A program made the translations under genes and the position numbers. This document shows, piece after piece, positions 55,061 through 64,000 of a stretch of DNA of 64,000 nucleotides. The notes beneath the pieces were generated by a model. It was given only the letters and a program-made list of their open reading frames with translations, was not told the DNA's origin and did no database searches. The stretch comes from Lathyrus oleraceus (Eukaryota; Streptophyta; Magnoliopsida; Fabales; Fabaceae). Positions within the stretch are counted from its first letter, which is position 1, and the number at the start of each line of letters is the position of its first letter. Location: positions 33,166,699 through 33,230,698 of the forward strand of contig NC_066581.1 in assembly GCF_024323335.1 (NCBI RefSeq). Reading direction: 5' to 3'.

Positions 55061-57263
55061 GCTAGAAGCTCTAGGGAGGATTTTAACATACGTTGCTGAG
55101 AAAAAAATAAAATTGGCCCTAGAGGCTGACGAAAAAATGGCTGTCGAAGCCTATGTTTTAAAGAAAGAAGATATTTTGGCTATTGAGCCAGAGCCTCCAG
55201 ATAAGTCAGCTGTGGCTAAAGGAAACATCAACATGCAACGTTTGGATTGCATTTACGAAGATGAACCTTTAGGGTTTCAAAAAGATCCAAAGGCGCCAGA
55301 AAAGATGCGACCACAAGACCCCTTAGAAGAAGTCGACCTTGGCGAAAATGGCGACAAAAGGCCAACATACATCAGCGCTAACATCGACAAAGAGTTAAAA
55401 TCCGAGGTAATATCTTTACTTAAAGAATTTAAGGATTGTTTTGCTTGGGATTATAACGAAATGCCTGGTTTAAGTAGGGATTTGGTAGAGCTAAAACTGC
55501 TAACAAAAGCTGGAAGAAAGCTAGTAAAGCAGACGCATAGGCGTTTCGTACCAGATATCATGGCAAAAATAAAAGAAGAGATAGAAAGGCTCCTCAAAAG
55601 CAAGTTTATACAAACTGCAAGGTATGTTGAATGGTTGGCCAATATTGTGCCAGTAATTAAGAAAAATGGGTCTTTACGAGTATGCATTGATTTTAGAGAT
55701 CTAAATGCTGCTACCCCTAAAGACGAGTATGCTATGCCCGTAGCAGAAATGTTGGTCGACTCTGCCGCTGGTTTTGAATATTTAAGTATTTTAGATGGTT
55801 ATTCTGGATATAACCAAATTTTTATTGCAGAGGAAGATGTGCCGAAGACGGTGTTTCGATGCCCAGGAGCCTTAGGTACATATGAGTGGGTTGTCATGCC
55901 ATTCGGCCTGAAAAATGCCGGAGCAACATATTAGAGGGTAATGAACTCAATGTTCCATGATTTTATTGAAGATTTCATGCAAGTATACATTGATGATATT
56001 GTGATAAAATCAAATGGTCGACTTACTCATGTCGAACATCTCCGAAAAGCCTTCGTGAGGATGAGGAAATGTGGATTGAAAATGAATCCATTAAAGTGCG
56101 CGTTTTGTGTGCAGGCGGGTGATTTCCTTGGCTTTGTGGTGCATAAAAAAGGTATTGAAGTGAACCAAAGTAAAACAAAAGTCATTATGGACGTCAAACC
56201 TCCATTGACCAAAAAGGAACTGCAATCTTTGTTGGGCAAGATATATTTTCTTAGAAGATTTATATCCAATTTAAGTGGTAAAACTAAAGCTTTTTCACCA
56301 CTCCTTCAACTGAAGAATGGGGATTTTAAGTGTCAAGAAGAGCACCAAGAGGCTTTTGACAAAATTAAAGAGTATTTGACTAAGCCTCTAATACTGGCCC
56401 CTCCTGTTAGGAATAGGCCAATGAGGTTGTATATTGCAGCTTCAAAATCGACTATAGGAAGTATGCTAGTCCAAGAAGATGGAAAAAGTGTCGAAAGACC
56501 TGTGTATTACCTTAGTCGAATGCTTAATGATCCTGAAACTAGATATAGTGATATAGAAAAACTATGTCTATGCCTGTATTTTTCTTGTATGAAACTAAAA
56601 CAATATATTAAGCCTGTTGATGTGTATGTATCTTCTCACTTTGATATTATTAAGCACATGTTGTCTAAACCAATTTTGCATAGTCGAATTGGTAAATGGG
56701 CTTTGGCGTTAACTGAGTATTCTCTGACGTACGTGCCTTTAAAAGCGATGAAAGGGAAAGTAGTGGCAGATTTCCTTGTCGACCTTTCAATGGTCGAAAT
56801 GGCTCAAAATTGTGTAGACATAGTGCCATGGAGATTTTACTTCGATGGTTCAAGACACAAGAATGGATCTGGGATGGGGGGAGTCATAATTTCTCCAGAT
56901 GGAATTCCAGCAGAGTTCAAATACAAAATCGAAGGAGTATGCACAAACAATGAAGCAGAATATGAATCGTTTATCACAGGACTTGAACTTCTACTGGAAT
57001 TAGGGGCAAGGAATGTCGAAATTATGGGAGACTCTGAGTTAGTAATTAAACATATATCAAAAAAATACAGGTGTGTCAAAGAAAATTTAATCATGTATTT
57101 TGTGATTACCATCAAACTACTCAAGAGATTTGAGCAAGTAAGCCTCCAACATATACCACGGAAAGAGAACCGAAGAGCAAACGATTTGGCGCAAGAAGCT
57201 TCAGGGTATAAAGCGTCGAAAAATCAGAATCAAGAAGAGGTTCAAGTAAGAGAGAATGTATGA
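55011..57263 (+). pseudogene. pol: RT, RNase H and second RNase H of element X
   Basis: RT motifs: EWLANIVPVIKKNG, CIDFRDLNAATPKDEYAMP, ILDGYSGYNQI, VMPFGLKNAGATY, then TAG (55932-55934, Gln expected), then the YIDD active site (QVYIDDIVIKS). RNase H: RLYIAASKSTIGSML, YYLSRMLNDPETRYS. A second RNase H with RFYFDGSRHKNGSG, CTNNEAEYES and MGDSELV follows, which is diagnostic of the Tat lineage. TGA at 57261-57263 ends the frame but the same frame continues into integrase. Confidence 0.9.
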
Positions 57264-58624
57264 GCAACATTGTTATCACCATCAGATTTGTCGATTATAA
57301 AGTTAAGAGCTGTAGATAGATATCATTTTGAAATTCTGACCGTCGACGACGAGGGAGAAAATGATTGGCGCAAACCGTTAGTCGATTATTTACGTAATCC
57401 TATAGGGTCGACAGATCGAAAGGTAAAATACAGGGCCCTCAGCTATGTCCTGGTGAATGATGAATTGTTCAAAATGATAGCTGAAGGATTTTTGCTAAAG
57501 TGCCTAGGAGAAAGTGAGGCATATGTGGCTGTGTCGAGTGTACATAGTGGAGTGTGTGGGCGGATCAAGTGGAACTGAAGATGAAATGGCTTTTGATGTG
57601 CTCAGGAGTTTATTAGCCTTCAATGTTGAAAGATTGCATTGAATTTGCTAAAAGTTGTCTGGAATGCCAATTGCATGGGGGCATATATCATGTGCCTGCA
57701 AGCAAGTTGCATACAATTGTGAAGCCCTGGCCTTTTCGAGGGTGGGCATTGGATGTGATTGGAGAAATAAAACCAGCTTCGTCGAAACAACAAAGGTATG
57801 TTTTGGTCGGTATTGACTATTTCACAAAATGGGTCGAAGCCGTAGCATTGACAAATGTGGATCAAGAGGTTATGATAAACTTTGTCCAAAGTCATATCGT
57901 ATGCAGATTTGGTATCCCAGAAACAATTACAACCGACCAAGGGTCAGTTTTTACTGATCAAAAGATGCAAGATTTTACAAAAGAGATTGGAATCAAATTA
58001 TTGACTTCTACCCCATATTACGCACAGGCAAATGGCCAAGTCGAAGCGGCCAATAAAGTGATCATTAGCCTAATAAAGAAACATGTAGGCAAGAAGCCAA
58101 TAAATTGGCATAAGACGTTAGATCAAGCTTTGTGGGCATGTCAAACGTCACCAAAAGAAGCAACCAGAGCAACTCCATTTTGACTGGTATATGGGCACGA
58201 TGCAGTGTTACCAGTAGAGATTCAGGTTCATGCAGTCAGAATCCAGAGGCAACATGAAATACCTTCTGAAGATTATTGGAGCATGATGGCAGACGAACTG
58301 GTTGAGTTAGATGAGGAAAGAATGTTAGCCTTGGATTCATTACAAAGGCAGGAAGAAAAAGTCGCCAGAGCCTACAATAAGAAGGTGAAGGGCAAAATGT
58401 TTGTTGTCGATGATTTAGTTTGGAGAGTGAACTTTCCTATGGATAAAAATGACAGAGTCTTGGGCAAATGGTCCCCAAATTGGGAAGGACCGGTTAAGGT
58501 TTTCTCTAATAACGCCTACAAAGTCGAAGAGTTAGCACCAGATAGGCGAATCTTGAGGGTAAATGGAAAATACTTAAAAAAGTATAGGCCTCTCCTTCAA
58601 GAGGTCAAGATTTCGACAGGCTAA
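57264..58624 (+). pseudogene. pol: Integrase of element X
   Basis: Linker to 57578, then a frameshift at about 57560 within the zinc-finger region (SVHSGVCG ... CLECQLHGG). The core carries all three acidic residues: Asp in GWALDVIGEI, Asp in TTDQGSVF and Glu in NGQVEAANKV. TGA at 58181-58183 replaces Arg of the usual FRLVYG. The C-terminal module is KWSPNWEGPVKV and the frame ends at 58624. Inserts cDNA into the genome; this copy is non-functional. Confidence 0.9.
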
Positions 58625-59871
58625 ATGGTTGTCGAATAAATTAGGTTGGAGAAAACTATGTTTGAAACTAGTTGTAAGAGCACAGAAAATTAAACATACA
58701 CGGTGCTGGAAAATAAAGTAGTAGCATAAAAGTTGGCAAAAGCCATTGTTCAAATATTACATAAAAATAAAAACGGCTAAAGTTGGCCGAATTTAGACTG
58801 AAATGATTGAAGCTCAAGATTGTAGTGCAGAGACTTAGGTTCAAAGTTGTCGGACTGGACTTTAAGCTCTTCAAGTTTCTTTTCAATGTTGGAGAGTTCT
58901 TCAGCTACAGCCAAGGCATCTGTGGTGGTTTGCTCGACAGTATCTTGGGCCAACTTCACAACCTTGTCGACAATACGGGATTCCTCCTCAGTAATTGACC
59001 CCAATTCACTATCCAGAGCAGCAATTTGACACCGTAGGTCATCAATTTGGAGGCGTATCTCAACAGCTCTTGTTTGTTTGGAGGCCAATTCCTTCTTATT
59101 CTCCTCAATCATTCCCAGCATTTTGGTGACCTCTTCGTCGACTTTCATCACCAGCTCCCATTTCTCCTTCACAAAGGCCTCTGTAGTTACAATCTGGTGT
59201 TCATTTTCCCTAACATTGTCGAGATGATGCAACATGGGAACCAGAAGTTTTTCAAAGGTGGCCATCGCACACTTAGCATACTTAGAAAGGTGAAGCTCCT
59301 TGAGTTGGGCAAGCACATGCAAGAGTTCTGAGTCGACAACAGGTTCACTCATAAGCACATGGGGTAGATCTGGATTCAAGGTGTAAAAACGAACCCTGTC
59401 TATCAGAGCTTTGACCTTTGTCGCTTCAGGACCCATCTTATCAGAATGAAGTTGGTGAAGCTGCTCAGAATCTGAAGAAGCATCATGTGATCTTACTAGG
59501 CTACGAAGCCTAGCAATTGCTTCTAGAGCAGAAGGATTTATTGCCATCCCCTGGGAAGATGAAGGGGAAGCATTTGGTAGAGGAGGAGTTTGAGGAGGCT
59601 GGATTTTTGTGATGCTAGTATTTCCTTATCCCCTTGAATCCTGCAAAGGCAAGGAAGCTGAAGAAAGACTAGATTCAGAACTAGTCGAACTGGAATCCGT
59701 GTGTGTTGCAGGGCTAGTGACTAAACCAGAATCACTATCACTAATCTGGATATGGGAGCCAGTGAACTCACCAGCATTGTCGACAGAGGTTGCTTGGTAA
59801 GGTGGAGAAGAAGTCGTCGACAGGGGAGTATAGTCTGCAACATAGTGAGGTTGCTCACCAGAAGCATCAAC

Positions 59872-59946
59872 CTATTTTAGAGCAAAAGTATGTTTGTAAG
59901 AAATGTCCAGCAATTTAGGGAAAAAGATAGTAAAACAAGTGATTAC
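59872..59946 (-). other. Predicted intron in antisense gene (75 bp)
   Basis: CACAG|GTAATC at 59946 and AAAATAG|GTTGAT at 59872. The joined frame (PTQ then VDASGEQ) stays open and is flanked by coding sequence of similar composition. Confidence 0.65.
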
Positions 59947-60710
59947 CTGTGTCGGTGTAGGAAGAAGAACATCCGGATTCCCTTCCTCCAAGATAGCAGT
60001 AGCAGGGGTGGTGGTCGACTTCGAAGTCCCCACAGCTGGATCAGGGACCTTATTGAGGATAGACGTGTCGACCACAATGTTGTCAGCGTCTAGAGAAGAA
60101 GGAGCCTCTATAGGGAGCACTTTGTGTTGTTTTTTATTCTTTGCTTCACCACCCTTAGAGGGAGAATAATGCTTCTTCCTTTTATGGCTCTGATGGCCTT
60201 TGGATTTATGGGATTATTGAGAGGATGGATGATTCGGCTTTGGAGTCAGCTGAAGACAGGAAGAGAGGTTATAAGCAGTTATTCTAGTCAGAAGATCGGA
60301 CAAGCCGACAAAAAATACCTCAGGTCCTGTGGCAGCAGAACACTTATGTTTTTTGGATTTCTTGGACTGAGGAGAAGGGAGAGGTAGATCTGTCGAGCGT
60401 GGTCGACCCAGCACATAAGTAAAAGGTTAGAGGCCATGTATTGTTTTTCATAGAGAAATCACAGGGTTGAATGAGATTGCTACGTATAGTTGCATACCGA
60501 AGAACTAGATTTTTTCAAAACTTGGGAAATGGGCTGCTCATCATCATCAGAGGACTTCTCAGGAGCAGCTTGCAAGAGTGGAAATGATAGTTAAGAATAT
60601 ATACCAAAGTAAAAGAAAACGACAAATCATCCAGGTTTGAACCCGAGTCTTTTCTGTCGAAATGATAGGTTCATTGACAGGAGCGGGATCCACAGGGTCT
60701 ATGGGGATTG

Positions 60711-60789
60711 CTGTAAAGAAAACATAGAAAATCAAGTAAGCGACAAAATCCAAATAAAAGAAGGTGTTAGCTTTCCAGAAAAGTGTTAC
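60711..60789 (-). other. Predicted intron in antisense gene (79 bp)
   Basis: ATTG|GTAACA at 60789 and TTTACAG|CAATCC at 60711, with a T-rich tract before the acceptor. The joined frame reads DTTQ then IAIPIDPVDP. Confidence 0.65.
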
Positions 60790-61263
60790 CAATTTGTGTG
60801 GTATCGAGCACTCTAACATATTGAGGATCAATATGAAATGGCCCTGAGTAGTAGGGCAGATAATGCTTCGTTGGTACCACTCTGTCGGCCTTTTTCTTAT
60901 AAGCATTTTGCACGTCTGAAAAGGGACAATAATACCAATCTGGAATTGAATAGCCGAAGGCCAAAGCCAATGGGCTAGATGGCAAAGAAGGGAATTTGAT
61001 GTTTCCAAAATGAAGGGCGGAAAGATACTTGTTTTTCGCGTAACCAGGGATTTTAAGCTTTGGGAGCCTGTCAGTTACCTTCTCCTTTAATTCGGATGCG
61101 GCCTCAGAAATGGTCCGACGAAGATTATCAGGTCGATACACAACTCGAAAATATTTTTGGAAAGCTTGAATTTGTTTGATATGGAGAGCTTTACACTTGG
61201 TCGATTTCGCCTGCAAATGGACAAGAGCCTGAGTTAGTTCAAATAATTTGGCCTCATGAGCAC

Positions 61264-64000
61264 TGTAGCACCTCAAATTTGCACCTATCATTGTACATAC
61301 ATTCTCATATTAGGTCATAACATAACATGGTCCACTGCATAGCATTGCATTGTCCCTTTGCCTCAAGTGCAAGCCAGTCAGAGGAATTAGGTCAAACTGG
61401 TCAGGAGATCAGTCAGTCAAGCAAGCAAGTGCAATTTCCATTGAGCCAAGGCACTAGGTTTGGGTCAACATGTTCACATGACCTAGGGGTCCTTTTGGAA
61501 GTGTTTTGGTCAAGGATTGGATGTTCAGAAGTCATCAGTCAATGCACAATCAGTCAGAAACCCTAAAAAGTCAAACTTGGTCAACTGGGTTTGATTTAAT
61601 GGTTTTGATGGATGGATTTGGTTTGAGAGAGCTTATTCATGTCCAAATAGGCCTCATATATCATGGCAAACATCATCATTGAAGAATTTGAAGCCAAATC
61701 AGAAATTTCCAAAAATAGAAACTGGACCTGTAACTGAAACTTGCCAAAAATGGAAACTTCTTGATCCTAAACTTACATCATGATACAAGCTTCAAATGAA
61801 TTTTTGCCCAACATGAAAGTTGAAGATCTTGTTCTCCCATTTCCAAAAAGTCCAAGAACTCTCAATTCCCATGTATGGTTGGCAAGATATGATCAAATCA
61901 TTTTCAAAAATTCTTGAACTTCAAAAGGCCATATCTCTCAAACCATTTGGCCAAATTTGGTGGGGTTTTTTTCCAACAAGTCACATTTGACCTCCTCTTT
62001 CCAAAAATGTAACCATCATTCACCAAAACCTCATAGATCAAAATGGCATTTTTGAACTTACTTGAATTAATTTCAAGTAAGGGTGAAATTTGACTTTTTG
62101 AAATAATCATTTTTAATCATTTTGGCCAATTGGGAATGTTCTGAAATTGCATTTGTGACATGTTACCAAGCCCAATTCGAGCTACAGCCATCATACACCT
62201 CACCCCTTGAGCAAAAGTGGCCAATTAGCAAAACTTATCCCTAAACTAATTTGTGTTTAGCATTCACTTAGGAAACTTAAAACAACATACAAATACCCCA
62301 TTTTCTTTTTGATTGAAGCCCTAGCAGCCTCTCAATATCACAGAAAACCTCACTCTCTCAAATTCTCATCTTCTTCCATTTTCAAAAATTCTGTCAACAA
62401 ATTGCAACCACACAACTTTGCCTTGGCTGCTACATCATATACCATCCTTTTGGAGCTCATTGCAAGCCTTATTCCTTGACTGTAAAGCATTCTTGCAACT
62501 GTTCCATTGAAGAACACATCCATGGCAAATTTCGAGCTGAGCCATTTCAAGCTTGGTTGAGCCAAAATACTTCAACCAGTCACCTCTTGGAAGCTTATAG
62601 CACATCTGTTTCAAGCCAAAACCACCAAATCATCACTGTTTCATCATTTTCTTCAAAATCAAGTAAGGTTTCGAATCTCATTATTCTTAAAACTATGCCA
62701 TGCTTTAGTTAGAGTATGTTTTGCTGGTCACCATGGACTTTGAATCGTGCAAAATGATTGAGTGATGATTGTGAAATTTGATTTTTAAGATTGATGTTCA
62801 AATGTTGTTTTGGTTTGATTCTTCCATTTGAGCTCGAATTAATGTTAATGGCTGCTGGATATATGATGCATGTTGCTTGCTGTTTCAAATGCCATGTTTG
62901 ATTTGAATTTCTGGGCACAATTTTTGTTTCACGATTTTGAGAAGATGAAGTTGCTGTACTGTAGCACAAACCCTATTTTCCATTTTTCCAGAATCCTGTT
63001 TTACTCGTGTTTTGTTTTGCTTGCATGAAATGATACTGTTCCATTGCCATGTACAATAGCCAAGTGCCACGTCCCTGAACCAATGCGCACCGTTTCATTT
63101 AAATTCCCCAATAATTACCACAATGCCATTTCCGGTTTTAAATTCAATTAAATCATTTATTTTCTCAATTTTTTTTCATTTGATATGCTCAACTTGCAAA
63201 ATTCATAGATCATTCATTTGTGATCCAAATTTCATGGGAATTTTTTGCTAAATGCTCAGCATGATCTCTAGTATTTTATCATGATTTTTCCTGAATTTTT
63301 GGATGGTTGGATTTTAATTGGTGCTAGGGTTTTGTTCATGTGTCCATATTTTGTACCTTTTGCCAAAACATTTGTGAAATGATGATGCATTATCCAATGG
63401 CTTCCAAATTTTTTATGCACAAACTAGACACATCCATGGTGATTTTGGTATAGAGTTCATGAATTTATCTTCTCTGGTTATTGAGTTATGATTTTTTGAA
63501 GTAGGGTGTGACAATTTGTGTCACACCATTAATGTGCAACTTGATGATTTTCATTACCATGCCTCTTGACCTCAAAATGCTTTGATTTTTTGCATGAATT
63601 CACTTGAGTATGTCTAGTTTACATGTGATTTTTCTTGGATTTGTTTATGGCATTTTCCAATTGATTGAGATTTTTGTCCCCTGTTTGGTTTTGTGTTGAC
63701 TTTTTGTGATACATGTTCCCATTTCATTTGTGAAATCCTCATACTTTATTAGATGGACATGAAATTTGATATGTGATTACTAGACATCTTAAGCTTTGCC
63801 ATGGTTTTAGTCCCATTCATTTCTCATATGCCATCACTGATTTATGATTTTTTCAAGTTGATGCATGTTTGGTTGACTTCTTTGAGCATGTTCAAAATTG
63901 CATTGACTTTCTGATTTTCATTGACCACCTTCTACTTGTCCAAATGAGTTGAAATTTGACATGCTTACCATGCTGTGGGTTGTGATTGATCATGATTTAT
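61264..64000 (+). repeat. Ogre-type LTR F, left part
   Basis: Starts TGTAGCACCTC at 61264 next to AGCAC (61259-61263, possible half of the target duplication). It aligns with LTR D from 3240 and with E0 (AACATGAAAGTTGAAGATCT, GCGCACCGTTTCATT at about 63087, GTGACAATTTGTGTCAC at 63507). Weak TATA-like TACAAATA at 62288-62295. It interrupts X's antisense gene and runs out of the window. No gene inside. Confidence 0.82.

Larger units (their letters stand above)
58777..61263 (-). pseudogene. Antisense multi-exon gene in element X, 5' truncated
   Basis: Convergent with pol, 150 bp from its stop. The last exon (59871 to 58777) encodes an acidic Ser-rich stretch and then 257 residues of Leu/Glu-rich coiled coil (MAINPSALEAIARLRSL to FQSKFGQL); a TAA breaks it near 59626. 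Upstream exons: 60160-59947 with a basic HKSKGHQSHKRKK segment, about 60410-60300 with SKKSKKHK, an acidic DDDEQP piece near 60550, 60710-60615, and 61263-60790 (globular, AFQKYFRVVYRPDNLRRTI, IPDWYYCPFSDVQNAY). Clear in-frame introns: 60789-60711 and 59946-59872. LTR F removes the 5' end. Antisense ORFs after pol are known in Tat elements such as Retand and Grande; function unknown. Confidence 0.65.

Noticed and set aside
1..64000. Host protein-coding genes, rRNA or tRNA genes
   Set aside because: None seen. All convincing coding sequence belongs to retrotransposons. The tRNA-like words in the 3' UTRs lack cloverleaf structure.

Overview
This window is nuclear DNA of a flowering plant and consists almost entirely of nested LTR retrotransposons. 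No host gene, rRNA or tRNA gene was recognised. The mixture of Ogre-type Ty3/gypsy elements (Tat lineage), with a primer site for a tRNA-Arg-like primer, ORF1 ahead of gag, a gag/pol intron and long satellite-like 3' UTRs, is typical of legumes, most likely the tribe Fabeae (pea, vetch, lentil, sweet pea). That assignment is inferred from element content only.

Layout. Elements are named by letter here. D (+ strand) contributes the end of its 3' UTR (1-2569), its polypurine tract and a long 3' LTR that starts at 2585, is interrupted at about 4961 and resumes from 33202 to 35129. The interruption is an Ogre-like tandem on the - strand: truncated unit B (about 4962-7985: ORF1 and primer site), an LTR shared by both units (7986-9582), and unit A (9583-31620: 3' UTR, pol, intron, gag, ORF1, primer site) closed by its 5' LTR (31621-33201). 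A's pol is split by a further - strand element, C (14622-25092), which has paired LTRs and a GAGGT target duplication. C keeps gag and the cis-acting regions but has lost RT and the integrase core. The nesting order is therefore D, then A/B, then C.

35130-36800 is a decayed Ty1/copia element. 37500-44341 holds - strand remains of an Athila-like element, broken by a 5'-truncated Ogre-type LTR (E0, 39690-44113). Two further Ogre-type LTRs on the - strand (E1, E2) fill 44342 to about 48060. Element X (+, Tat lineage but not Ogre) runs from about 48107 to 61263: LTR, an inserted LTR-like sequence Y, a second LTR end, gag, protease, RT/RNase H with a second archaeal-type RNase H, integrase, then an antisense multi-exon gene. 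Another Ogre-type LTR (F) enters at 61264 and leaves the window.

Most notable observations: (1) A and C each lack the protease domain through different in-frame losses; (2) a row of four hairpins just after the pol stop codon shows compensatory base changes between A, C and D, and survives in C although RT and integrase are gone; (3) a two-helix RNA structure in the LTRs shows covariation across several LTR families; (4) the 3' UTRs of A, C and D are filled with degenerate copies of the primer tRNA's 3' end, complementary to the primer binding site, while the LTR 3' ends carry a primer-site-like motif; (5) the gag stop codon overlaps the intron's 5' splice site, so splicing would switch Gag to in-frame Gag-Pol.
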